Notes under the pieces: generated by a model
The model's input: the letters and a program-made list of their open reading frames with translations, nothing else
What the model was told of the DNA's origin: nothing
The model's database searches: none
Position numbers and translations under genes: made by a program
Shown here: positions 6,101 to 11,741 of the stretch, piece after piece
Layout of the letters: each line of letters opens with the position of its first letter
Numbering within the stretch: the first letter of the stretch is position 1
Origin: Chitinophagaceae bacterium
Lineage (GTDB): Bacteria > Bacteroidota > Bacteroidia > Chitinophagales > Chitinophagaceae
Assembly (NCBI GenBank): GCA_019454915.1
Contig: JACFNM010000115.1
Coordinates: forward strand, 1-11,741
DNA length: 11,741 nucleotides
Direction of reading: 5' to 3'

Positions 6101-8191
6101 AGCGCCGGAAATAATATATTCAATAAGAATACAGTACTCACTAATGCCGGATCGGGATATCTTCTTTTGGGTAATGGAAATAGCGATGAATTTAATGATA
6201 ACGTCACTTTCAATAACCTGGGAACCCATCACATATATGTTGCCTACAACAGTTCTAATAATACGTTTAACGGACCAACATTTTTTTATAACGCACCTGT
6301 CGGCAATACAGCTATATTCGTCAGCCATCTTAGTACCGGAACGATCTTTAATGAGAATATCCAGGTCAGTTCAACTAATGGATTAGGAGTACAATTCTGT
6401 GCAGGCAACAGTACGGCTTCTGCCAGCCTCAGCACCGGAAAAACTATCTCGGTGGGATCTGCAGGCTTCACAGCCGGCACTTTGTTGCTTAAACAGTTTA
6501 CCCAGTCGGGCAGTACGCTACAAAACCTAAACCTTACCGGCGCCTCTATTCTTCGCTACGGACCTTCATCACGATTCGGAGGAGACATCACTTCTACCAG
6601 TGCGGGGCTATTCTTCGATGGGTGCAATTTTGAAGGAATCGTCAATGCAACAAAAACGGGAACTACCAATGATTTCAGTGCAGGTAATAATATATTTCAT
6701 AAAAACTTAACCTTTACCAATAATGGAACCGGTATCGCCCGAATGGCATCTTCTGCTTCAGACGGCTATCAGAAAGATGTTACATTCATCAAAAACAGTA
6801 CGGGCATTATTCAACCCAATTACCAATATAGTTGTACTTATGCGGGCGATATAACCGTTAGTTCATCTACACCTGTCTCTTTTGGCGATGGCGCCGGTAC
6901 AGCAGTACTCAACGGTTCCTCTGCACAGCACATTAAAGTATCGCCGGGCACACCTGCTATCACCTTTTCACGAGCCGTGGTTAATAATACCGGAGGCGGT
7001 GTATCCCTACACACGCCCGTTAATGTATCGGTCAGTCTGCAATTGGTATCGGGACTCGTGCATACTTCGGATACGGATATCTTAACCATGAAAAACAATT
7101 CAACGGTAGATGCAGGAACGGCGCTGTCAACAAGTTATTTAGACGGACCAATGCAATACCAGAAATCTACATCAGGAAGCAGTTCGTTAAATTTCCCGAT
7201 AGGAAATGGCAGCGATTGCCGCCCGGTGATATTAACTGTCAATCATACAAATAACGCCTTATATACCTACCGGGCTAAATTATATAATGCCAGCGCCGCT
7301 GCGCTCGGTTATACCCTGCCTCCGGCTGTAGATAAGGTTTCTTCTGTGCACTATTACACTATTCAAAGAAAGGACAACAGTGGCACGGAACAGCCTGTTG
7401 CAGGGCTAAGTGGTAACCAGACTATACAAATATTCTATGGCGATAACGATATTACCGAAGACGGATATGCAGCCACTATAGTTAAAAACACCTATAACAA
7501 CCTGACCGCCTGGTCAGATATTGGTGGAAACCCGACGACTGTTACGATGAATGTGTCGGGAGACATTACCTCCACCTCCTCTCCCACTGCCTTCAACTCC
7601 TTTTCAACTTTCGCGCTCGGGTTCAGGAAGATGATTATTCTTCCCGTGGAACTAATTGACTTCAATGCAGAGAATAAACAAGACTGTATAAATCTCAATT
7701 GGGTAAGCGGTCCTACAAAACCCGGCAGTATTTTTCAAATTGAAAGAAGCCGGGATGGAGAACATTTCGAAGCCATCTTAACGGTTAACGGCAAACCCGC
7801 TTCTTCACCGGATCCCTCTTCCCAATATTATACGGCAAAGGATGAGCATCCCAACTCCGGAAATAATTATTATCGGTTGAAATACACGGATACGGATGGT
7901 AAGACTACTTATTCAAAAATTATCAGAGCTACAATCCTCGTCAAATCCAATATCTCGGTTTACCCCAATCCGGCCTCAAACTTCATCTATATTACCGGGC
8001 TAACCACGTCAATTATCCACACCGAATGGTACGATATCACCGGAAGGCTGATCTTAGCGCAAAAGATCCCGGTCCAAAACGGCACTACAAGAATGGATTT
8101 AAGCCCAACGCTGGTTAGTGGCAGCTATCTCCTCAGGTATCGGCTGGAAAACGGTTTATGGGAGGCAAAACGAATAATCATCATCCGGTAG
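3173..8191 (+). CDS. Giant T9SS-secreted repeat protein, probable beta-solenoid adhesin
   Basis: This 1672-residue protein is predicted to be exported by Sec, carried across the outer membrane by T9SS and displayed on or released from the surface. The signal peptide is residues 1-19 (cleavage LYA before Gln20). Residues 23-90 form an entry module seen in many passenger proteins (YTWNGSTSGSWG, NWTPAGVPGGLDDVTI). About 95-146 is a half repeat; six full units begin at Lys147, 340, 514, 659, 802 and 969, and a partial unit at 1161. Units share KTGG, NIFN, GYLLGN, FNDDI, AGKTI-IG, FTQ-GN-PVNL, IGGDL and NIYL-STF. The Gly/Asn/Thr richness and ladder-like motifs suggest a beta-solenoid. Then come a beta-sandwich-like module (about 1320-1487), a module starting LPVELIDF (1490-1575, with NYYRLKYTD), and the type A sorting domain (1593-1672, NISVYPNPASNFIYI, ending KRIIIIR). 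No catalytic motif was seen, so adhesin or matrix fibre is inference. It appears monocistronic, with long gaps on both sides. Confidence 0.9.
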   Translation: MKLVLSVVSFLISFQVLYAQTSYTWNGSTSGSWGNAANWTPAGVPGGLDDVTIVAAPNDCKLNTTAFINNITVTSGTLDLNGNLLIVSGPNALFTSGLVRNGGLFVNNANILTFGNGVFTLDCPGNFSAASISIRNSTFLQSVSITKTGATDDGNNRNNTFNAPVTIANAGSGYLLLGNGGADVFNSSANFDNLGSANLFIAYSGTNHRFNGTVTVSNYASNNSSILLSPLASGTVFNGDIVVNNSSADGNITICNSSTSASATQTAGHTLQIGGDGFSTGRLLIRRFTQLGNAPVNLNLTGTAEMNFGTGTAIGGALTVSAPNIYLSGSTFNGRVNLTKTDGNQTNASSGGNIFQDELSVNYISTSGTGYWSFGNGSPDVYHGDVHSNNNSLNRIIFGHASANNLFNGNFYVSQSGASVGTALTWNNGSSAIMAPGKTIFIGPDGLSSGYLYIQGLTQQGNTPVILTGTGTSSIYFGYGSAPNLTSIGGSVAVTAPDVYIRGTTFLEDVVITKTGGVSNHNEGRLNIFNGTVTINQQSSTGYFMLGYASNDEFNDDIILNAVGSGGINLGWTNGGGQPTLAAGKTIKIGSDGFKAGHLRLGGFVQYGNAPISLSLTDDAAFYIDNAGSPCTIGGDLEVTAANIYIRGGIFNQRANFTKTGGTNNHNEGRQNIFNGVLTINQQSNSGYFMLGYNADDQFNDDIIVTSSGTGNINLGGFVGSGKPGLAAGKTIKIGSGGFNEGALNLYSFTQHGSAPVNLTLGGTNATLRFSHNSVIGGDLNANTPNIYLNSSTFHGTVDVIKTGGTDNASQGGNIFHQPCTFTNNSPAYLLFGNNLPDTWNDDVTFSNTGSSRILPAWTSAGNEFHGNIILNATGSSTGIQFCGGNNSASTILSAGKTILSGSLGINSGNVILRQFTQLGNEPVNLLMGSSATYLQFGPSSHFGGDITSASPGLFFNGCIFDGTVNATKTGGNNDASAGNNIFNKNTVLTNAGSGYLLLGNGNSDEFNDNVTFNNLGTHHIYVAYNSSNNTFNGPTFFYNAPVGNTAIFVSHLSTGTIFNENIQVSSTNGLGVQFCAGNSTASASLSTGKTISVGSAGFTAGTLLLKQFTQSGSTLQNLNLTGASILRYGPSSRFGGDITSTSAGLFFDGCNFEGIVNATKTGTTNDFSAGNNIFHKNLTFTNNGTGIARMASSASDGYQKDVTFIKNSTGIIQPNYQYSCTYAGDITVSSSTPVSFGDGAGTAVLNGSSAQHIKVSPGTPAITFSRAVVNNTGGGVSLHTPVNVSVSLQLVSGLVHTSDTDILTMKNNSTVDAGTALSTSYLDGPMQYQKSTSGSSSLNFPIGNGSDCRPVILTVNHTNNALYTYRAKLYNASAAALGYTLPPAVDKVSSVHYYTIQRKDNSGTEQPVAGLSGNQTIQIFYGDNDITEDGYAATIVKNTYNNLTAWSDIGGNPTTVTMNVSGDITSTSSPTAFNSFSTFALGFRKMIILPVELIDFNAENKQDCINLNWVSGPTKPGSIFQIERSRDGEHFEAILTVNGKPASSPDPSSQYYTAKDEHPNSGNNYYRLKYTDTDGKTTYSKIIRATILVKSNISVYPNPASNFIYITGLTTSIIHTEWYDITGRLILAQKIPVQNGTTRMDLSPTLVSGSYLLRYRLENGLWEAKRIIIIR
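3611..4189 (+). repeat. Surface-protein repeat unit 1 (193 residues, three inner rungs)
   Basis: Residues 147-339. It opens with KTGATDD, then NAGSGYLLLGNG, then three FN-type rungs (VFNSSANF, RFNGTVTV, VFNGDIVV), then TAGHTLQIGGDGF, FTQLGNAPVNLNLTG and IGGALTVSAPNIYLSGSTF. Its nearest match in the first half is unit 6 (NAGSGYLLLGNG is shared exactly). Confidence 0.85.
4190..4711 (+). repeat. Surface-protein repeat unit 2 (174 residues, two inner rungs)
   Basis: Residues 340-513. It has NASSGGNIF, a degenerate rung at VYHGDV and a second at LFNGNFYV, then APGKTIFIG, LTQQGNTPVIL and IGGSVAVTAPDVYIRGTTF. The NAS-GGNIF opening and the PD before the first rung are shared with unit 5. Confidence 0.85.
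4712..5146 (+). repeat. Surface-protein repeat unit 3 (145 residues, one inner rung)
   Basis: Residues 514-658. It has NHNEGRLNIFNG, TINQQSSTGYFMLGY, a single rung EFNDDIIL, AAGKTIKIGSDGF, YGNAPISLSL and IGGDLEVTAANIYIRG. It is the closest relative of unit 4. Confidence 0.87.
5147..5575 (+). repeat. Surface-protein repeat unit 4 (143 residues, one inner rung)
   Basis: Residues 659-801. It has NHNEGRQNIFNG, TINQQSNSGYFMLGY, a single rung QFNDDIIV, AAGKTIKIGSGGF, HGSAPVNLTL and IGGDLNANTPNIYLNSSTF. The first ~85 residues are clearly duplicated from the same ancestor as unit 3. Confidence 0.87.
5576..6076 (+). repeat. Surface-protein repeat unit 5 (167 residues, two inner rungs)
   Basis: Residues 802-968. 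It has NASQGGNIF, YLLFGNNLPD, rungs TWNDDVTF and EFHGNIIL, then IQFCGGNN, SAGKTILSG, FTQLGNEPVNLL and FGGDITSASPGLFFNGCIF. Its second half is nearly the same as that of unit 6. Confidence 0.85.
6077..6652 (+). repeat. Surface-protein repeat unit 6 (192 residues, three inner rungs)
   Basis: Residues 969-1160. It has DASAGNNIF, NAGSGYLLLGNG, rungs EFNDNVTF, TFNGPTFF and IFNENIQV, then VQFCAGN, STGKTISVGSAGF, FTQSGSTLQNLNLTG and FGGDITSTSAGLFFDGCNF. After it, 6653 to about 7100 holds a degenerate seventh partial unit (DFSAGNNIFHKNLTFTNNG) that loses the pattern. Confidence 0.85.
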
Positions 8192-8199
8192 ATTTATCC

Positions 8200-8235
8200 T
8201 GTTCGCGCTTCTTTTAATACAAAGGAGAGCGAACA
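8200..8235 (+). terminator. Long hairpin terminator after the surface-protein gene
   Basis: The 15-base arms TGTTCGCGCTTCTTT (8200-8214) and AAAGGAGAGCGAACA (8221-8235) pair with 13 Watson-Crick pairs, one G-U and one G-A mismatch around a 6-base loop. The hairpin begins 9 bp after the stop codon. The T run behind it is only three bases (TTTGCG), so it may work as a 3'-end stabiliser as much as an intrinsic terminator. Confidence 0.65.
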
Positions 8236-8364
8236 TTTGCGTCTAACCCCCGACTGCAGGAATAACATGGGTATTCAGCAAATCATTACTCCGGTAAATA
8301 CATTATTTGTGCATAGCTATTAAACTTTACTTTAATAACAGAGGACTGTACTCACTTTCGACTT

Positions 8365-8457
8365 ATGAAAAAGATTTATAACATTTTCGTCTGCCCCGAA
8401 TGTGTTAAATTGCAAGCTGTTCAAAAGAAATACAATATGTATTTTGGGGTGGGCTAA
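8365..8457 (+). CDS. Possible 30-residue CxxC microprotein or leader peptide (weak)
   Basis: ATG 8365 to TAA 8455-8457 encodes 30 residues: a basic, hydrophobic start (MKKIYNIFV), a CPEC pair that could bind zinc or a thiol partner, then a Lys/Gln/Tyr-rich tail. It lies 78 bp before the VWA gene, and its last codons overlap the left arm of the dyad at 8446-8476, an arrangement that a leader peptide could have. There is no ribosome-binding site and no family I recognise, and an ORF this short can arise by chance. Confidence 0.2.
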   Translation: MKKIYNIFVCPECVKLQAVQKKYNMYFGVG

Positions 8458-8476
8458 ATAGTCAACCTACCACCCC
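8446..8476. promoter_or_regulatory. GC-rich dyad upstream of the VWA/AAA+ operon
   Basis: GGGGTGG (8446-8452) and CCACCCC (8470-8476) are exact reverse complements separated by 17 bases. The dyad ends 59 bp before the start codon at 8536. It could be an operator or a leader hairpin; no T tract follows, so a terminator is unlikely. Confidence 0.3.
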
Positions 8477-8526
8477 GGTGCTCATCAGTTTTATCTTTTG
8501 CAACAATTATCAGGTTTATCAAAGAC

Positions 8527-8530
8527 GGAG
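8527..8530 (+). promoter_or_regulatory. Shine-Dalgarno-like GGAG deciding the VWA gene start
   Basis: GGAG at 8527-8530 lies five bases before the ATG at 8536. The alternative GTG at 8530 would overlap this element, so ATG 8536 is the better start. Such a motif is uncommon in Bacteroidota, so this is supportive but not decisive. Confidence 0.45.
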
Positions 8531-8535
8531 TGGGT

Positions 8536-9633
8536 ATGCCAGGGTTTCATTTTTCATTGTTCGATCCACGGGAGGGTGGTAAAACACGTTTTGAGCAGTT
8601 GCTCGACCTCTTCATGCAGTTACTTACCTACACCAGTGGAGACGCTGCCGAAGCGCTGAACTGGCTCACGCAGTTAGACCAGCAGTACCAGCTCACGGAT
8701 GATGAATATGGAATGGGCGACTTCATCGAAGACCTGAGAGAAAAAGGATTTATTGATGAAAATCCGGAAAACGGAGCGTTTAAAATAACACCCAAAACAG
8801 AAAAAGGCATTCGCAAGAGAAGTCTGGAAGAGATATTCGGCAAGCTAAAAAAATCCCGGAAAGGCAACCACCAAACGCATAAACCAGGGCAGGGCGATGA
8901 GATCAATCCCGAGACCCGACCCTTCCAGTTTGGCGACAGAATAGAACAGATTGACTTCGTAAATTCGATACGGAACGCTCAAATCAATCACGGGATAGAT
9001 CAATTAAATTTAAACGAAGAGGATCTCGAGATAAGAGAAACCGATTTCAAGTCCCAGACTTCTACCGTCCTGATGATTGATATATCCCATTCAATGATCC
9101 TATATGGAGAAGACAGGATTACACCGGCAAAGAAGGTTGCGATGGCATTGAGCGAACTCATAACTACCAAATATCCGAAAGACACATTGGACATTGTGGT
9201 ATTCGGTAATGATGCCTGGCCTATCGAAATCAAAGACATCCCATACCTCCAGGTAGGACCCTATCACACCAATACGGTTGCGGGATTAGAATTGGCGATG
9301 GATATTTTGAGAAGAAGGAAAAACCCGAACAAACAAATCTTCATGATCACGGATGGGAAACCTACCTGCTTAAAAATAGGGAAACGATATTATAAAAACG
9401 CCTTTGGATTAGACCGTAGAATTATAAACCGTTGTATTAATCTGGCTGCGCAATGCAAGAAGTTAAAAATTCCCATAACCACTTTTATGATTGCTACGGA
9501 TCCTTATCTCCAACGATTTGTTACGGAATTTACGGAAACCAATCACGGAAAAGCGTTCTTTGCATCGCTGGATAATCTCGGTAGTTTTATTTTCCGTGAT
9601 TTTGAAAGCGGAAAGCGTAAATCCGTATTTTAA
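8536..9633 (+). CDS. VWA-domain protein, partner of a MoxR/chelatase-like ATPase
   Basis: This 365-residue protein is predicted to be cytoplasmic, with no signal peptide or membrane helix. Residues 1-125 are a mostly helical N-terminal region (FSLFDPREGGKTRFEQLLDLF, then an acidic stretch around LTDDEYGMGDFIEDL). About 100-120 is a basic linker (KLKKSRKGNHQ). A von Willebrand A domain covers about 175-350. The metal-binding MIDAS site is complete: Asp182-x-Ser184-x-Ser186 (DISHS), Thr245 (HTNTVAGLELA) and Asp273 (ITDGKPT). In chelatase-type and RavA/ViaA-type systems such a VWA subunit works with an AAA+ ATPase, and the ATPase gene follows 14 bp later, so the two are one operon. The start is ATG 8536, chosen over GTG 8530 because of the GGAG before it. 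The client or process is unknown. Confidence 0.88.
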   Translation: MPGFHFSLFDPREGGKTRFEQLLDLFMQLLTYTSGDAAEALNWLTQLDQQYQLTDDEYGMGDFIEDLREKGFIDENPENGAFKITPKTEKGIRKRSLEEIFGKLKKSRKGNHQTHKPGQGDEINPETRPFQFGDRIEQIDFVNSIRNAQINHGIDQLNLNEEDLEIRETDFKSQTSTVLMIDISHSMILYGEDRITPAKKVAMALSELITTKYPKDTLDIVVFGNDAWPIEIKDIPYLQVGPYHTNTVAGLELAMDILRRRKNPNKQIFMITDGKPTCLKIGKRYYKNAFGLDRRIINRCINLAAQCKKLKIPITTFMIATDPYLQRFVTEFTETNHGKAFFASLDNLGSFIFRDFESGKRKSVF

Positions 9634-9647
9634 ATTGAAATCAAACG

Positions 9648-11183
9648 ATGAATAAAGACATACAAGCAAAAACAATCGGACAATTAAAGAAAACAGGATA
9701 CAAGCCCCGGAGTATAAAAGAAGAAATAAGAGAGAACCTGATTAAGAAGTTAGCGTCGGGAGAGACCACATTCCCCGGCATCATCGGTTATGAAGATAGC
9801 GTGATTCCCGACACGGAAACGGCGCTGTTATCCAGGCATAATATCCTGTTTCTCGGATTAAGAGGACAGGCAAAGACCCGTATAGCGAGGCAGATGACCG
9901 ATTTACTGGATGAATTTATACCGGTGATTACCGGAAGCGAGATCAATGACGACCCGCTCCATCCCATTTCACGCTATGCGCTGGAAACCATTGCTGAAAA
10001 AGGAGATGAAACACCCATTCACTGGATACACCGCAGCGAACGCTATGGGGAAAAGCTGGCAACGCCCGACGTGAGCGTTGCCGACCTGATTGGAGATATT
10101 GATCCCATCAAAGCCGCCAACCTGCGACTGACCTTTGCAGATGAACGGGTCATTCACTACGGTATTATACCCAAGAGTAATCGGGGTATCTTCGTCATCA
10201 ACGAGTTGCCCGACCTTCAGGCAAGAATCCAGGTAGCACTTTTTAATATTTTACAGGAAGGAGATATCCAGATTCGCGGATTTAAGCTAAGGCTACCTCT
10301 TGATATTCTTTTTGTATTTACCGCCAACCCGGAAGATTATACCAACCGGGGTTCGATAGTGACTCCTTTAAAAGACAGAATTGAAAGTCAGATCCTCACC
10401 CACTATCCAAAAACCATCGAGGACTCACTCGCCATTACGGAACAGGAAGCGAATATCACTAAAAAGCAAAGTGAAAAAATAAAGATCAGCGATTTGATTA
10501 AAAGGCTGATTGAACAGGTAGCTTTCGAAGCGAGGGCAAGTGAAATGGTGGATCAAAAAAGCGGCGTCTCAGCCCGGCTGCCAATAGCGGCTTTCGAAAA
10601 CGCTGTCAGCACTGCCGAAAGGAGATTGATCATCAATAAGGAAAAACAAACCCAGGTATGGATTTCCGATCTGAATGGTATCATTCCCTCCATCACCGGT
10701 AAAGTGGAGCTGGTTTACGAAGGCGAACAGGAAGGACCTTACCAGGTAGCCTTCAATCTATTAAACAAAGCCATCCGGACTCAATTCGTTCAGTATTTTC
10801 CCAATCCTGATTCTTTGAAGAAGAGGCGCTCTGCGCAAAAAGAACAACAGCCTAATCCTTATCGCACCATCATCAACTGGTTTGATAAAGGAAATACGTT
10901 AGACTTGCTTTTTAATATTTCAGACAGCGAAAAGATACAGTTACTGTACAAAGTGGACGGATTATTCGGACTGGTAAAGAAAACCTTCCCGCATGCCAAT
11001 GAAAAAGAAAGCGCCTTATTGATGGAACTGGTATTGCATGGGCTATCCGCGTATTCTTTAATCAGCAAAAAAGTGTCAGATGGAAAAACCGAATTCAAGG
11101 ATTTAATGGGTTCAATGCTCAATATCGGAAATGAGCCCGGCTCCTTTGAAGATGAAGAAGGATTTGAACAGGAAGGGTATTAG
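9648..11183 (+). CDS. MoxR / magnesium-chelatase-like AAA+ ATPase
   Basis: This 511-residue cytoplasmic AAA+ ATPase should couple ATP hydrolysis to remodelling of a target, with the VWA protein as adaptor. The Walker A is GLRGQAKT (Gly70-Thr77, Lys76), a MoxR/ChlI-style loop. The Walker B is GIFVINEL with Asn185-Glu186, so Asn replaces the usual Asp before the catalytic Glu. Sensor 1 is FTANPEDY (Asn227), and the likely Arg finger is Arg244 (LKDRIESQ). An insert at about 118-165 (HWIHRSERYGEKL, SVADLIGDIDP) fits the chelatase-type insertion. Residues 270-370 are the helical lid and about 370-511 is an unrecognised extension that makes it longer than plain MoxR proteins (about 320). It is often annotated as magnesium chelatase or sigma-54-interacting; neither a chlorophyll or cobalamin pathway nor a sigma-54 GAFTGA loop is visible. 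ATG 9648 starts 14 bp after the VWA stop. Confidence 0.88.
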   Translation: MNKDIQAKTIGQLKKTGYKPRSIKEEIRENLIKKLASGETTFPGIIGYEDSVIPDTETALLSRHNILFLGLRGQAKTRIARQMTDLLDEFIPVITGSEINDDPLHPISRYALETIAEKGDETPIHWIHRSERYGEKLATPDVSVADLIGDIDPIKAANLRLTFADERVIHYGIIPKSNRGIFVINELPDLQARIQVALFNILQEGDIQIRGFKLRLPLDILFVFTANPEDYTNRGSIVTPLKDRIESQILTHYPKTIEDSLAITEQEANITKKQSEKIKISDLIKRLIEQVAFEARASEMVDQKSGVSARLPIAAFENAVSTAERRLIINKEKQTQVWISDLNGIIPSITGKVELVYEGEQEGPYQVAFNLLNKAIRTQFVQYFPNPDSLKKRRSAQKEQQPNPYRTIINWFDKGNTLDLLFNISDSEKIQLLYKVDGLFGLVKKTFPHANEKESALLMELVLHGLSAYSLISKKVSDGKTEFKDLMGSMLNIGNEPGSFEDEEGFEQEGY

Positions 11184-11741
11184 CTATATAAAATTCGAAA
11201 TACTGAATAGCCCGCTCTTTATGTTCTTCCGGGGCTCCGTCCTTCTTTACATCAACGTCACCCATTATACAATGAGCGCTTAGCCGGGATCTTGTGGATT
11301 TTGTAATCCTCCTTCCGGATGAAATATCTTGATTTGCCGCCCTTCTGTTGTTGGTATGCCTTGCACAATACCTATCCGACAACATACGCGACAACGGCGA
11401 CACGACGGAAACACCAATGTCCGGAAAAAAAGAACAAGTCCAAAAGTCTGCAATTGAACAATGGAGATTGCTCTCATAGATGATAACTGATACTTCTTCT
11501 TCAATAATCTAAGAACCGCATTTTCAATCCGGTATTCTATTCTCTTGGAAAGCTTGAAAGGGCTAATGTATTCGTTCGAATCCTCCAGGCAAATATTTGG
11601 GTACATTAGACACGGGACCCATCGTAGAAGCCGAATTATCTATTTAAAGTCGTTTTTAAACGCTTAAAATCAGATATAGGGGATTGGTTGAACCAACATC
11701 GCCTATACAGGCGCTGAGTTTGGAATCTTCGTAACTTAGTA
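11184..11741. other. 558-bp region after the ATPase gene, no convincing gene
   Basis: All long frames here lack recognisable domains. The two longest are on the minus strand (11280-11606 and 11119-11403). They overlap each other in different frames, and the second runs 65 bp into the ATPase gene; both have odd Cys/Arg-rich composition. No clear terminator follows the ATPase stop: AGCCC/GGGCT (11209-11213 and 11232-11236) is only 5 bp with a long loop. Three palindromes cluster at 11642-11713. The next gene presumably starts beyond the window. Confidence 0.5.
11642..11713. promoter_or_regulatory. Cluster of three palindromes near the window end
   Basis: Three dyads follow one another. The first (11642-11670) is an imperfect hairpin whose outer arms ATTTAAAG/CTTAAAAT match at 7 of 8 positions around an inner CGTTT/AAACG. 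The second, TTGGTT-G-AACCAA, lies at 11684-11696. The third, CGCCT-ATAC-AGGCG, lies at 11700-11713. None has a T tract behind it, so they are more like operator or structured-leader elements than terminators. What they control lies outside the window. Confidence 0.25.

Larger units (their letters stand above)
8192..8529. other. Intergenic region between the surface protein and the VWA/AAA+ operon
   Basis: This 338-bp stretch holds the terminator hairpin of the surface-protein gene (8200-8235), a possible 30-codon ORF (8365-8457), a 7-bp GC-rich dyad (8446-8476) and, at its edge, the GGAG of the next gene (8527-8530). I searched for a TAnnTTTG box for the downstream operon and found only near misses: TATCTTTTG has one base too many and TATTTTG one too few. 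I therefore assign no promoter. Confidence 0.55.

Noticed and set aside
3611..6652. Regular repeats considered as a CRISPR array or transposon repeats
   Set aside because: The periodicity is in-frame, 429-579 bp long, degenerate at DNA level and part of one intact 1672-codon gene with a signal peptide and T9SS domain.
8530..8532. GTG at 8530 as start of the VWA protein
   Set aside because: It overlaps the GGAG element that is well placed for ATG 8536 and would add only two residues.
9648..11183. ATPase as a true magnesium or cobalt chelatase, or a sigma-54 activator
   Set aside because: There is no tetrapyrrole or cobalamin genes nearby, no GAFTGA motif and no DNA-binding helix-turn-helix domain. 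The MoxR-like assignment is safer.
11119..11403. Minus-strand frame of 94 codons
   Set aside because: It runs antisense into the last 65 bp of the ATPase gene and has no recognisable domain or convincing start. Not supported as a gene.
11333..11479. Plus-strand open stretch with a hydrophobic start (FAALLLLVCLAQ) resembling a signal peptide
   Set aside because: It opens directly after a stop codon, has no ATG before the hydrophobic part, and is only 48 codons long.
11280..11606. Minus-strand frame of 108 codons
   Set aside because: It has Cys/Arg-rich, low-complexity-like composition with no recognisable domain, and it overlaps another minus-strand frame in a different phase. Probably chance.

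Overview
The window looks like chromosomal DNA of a member of the Bacteroidota, probably a Chitinophagaceae-type gliding or soil bacterium. The evidence is a very large surface protein with a type A sorting domain of the type IX secretion system (T9SS), a HisKA_3-type sensor kinase, an outer-membrane beta-barrel protein, and mostly absent Shine-Dalgarno signals. The family-level placement is inference; the T9SS signal makes the phylum placement firm.

Layout, left to right, all genes on the + strand. (1) Positions 1-1569 hold the 3' part of a membrane sensor histidine kinase with a Cache-like sensor, a transmembrane helix, HAMP, HisKA_3 and HATPase domains; its 5' end lies outside the window. 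(2) After 72 bp, 1642-2385 encodes a 247-residue secreted outer-membrane beta-barrel protein. (3) A 787-bp intergenic stretch (2386-3172) has no convincing gene but holds a pentamer microsatellite, a weak terminator-like hairpin, a repeated 8-mer and a dyad. (4) Positions 3173-8191 encode a 1672-residue T9SS-secreted protein. It is built from six full and two partial copies of a 143-193-residue unit, most likely a beta-solenoid adhesin or surface fibre, followed by a terminator hairpin. (5) Positions 8192-8529 are intergenic, with a possible 30-codon CxxC ORF and a GC-rich dyad. (6) 8536-9633 and 9648-11183 form a tight two-gene operon of a von Willebrand A (VWA) protein and a MoxR/magnesium-chelatase-like AAA+ ATPase. 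(7) 11184-11741 has no convincing gene but ends in a cluster of palindromes.

Functionally, the first four blocks concern the cell envelope and surface: signal sensing, an outer-membrane barrel and a secreted repeat protein. The VWA/AAA+ pair is a separate module, probably a chaperone or complex-remodelling machine; its client cannot be told from the neighbours. No mobile element, CRISPR array, rRNA or tRNA was recognised.

The most unusual observation is inside the giant surface protein. Its six full repeat units are 193, 174, 145, 143, 167 and 192 residues long, because a ~25-residue inner rung occurs 3, 2, 1, 1, 2 and 3 times, which is a mirror-symmetric architecture.
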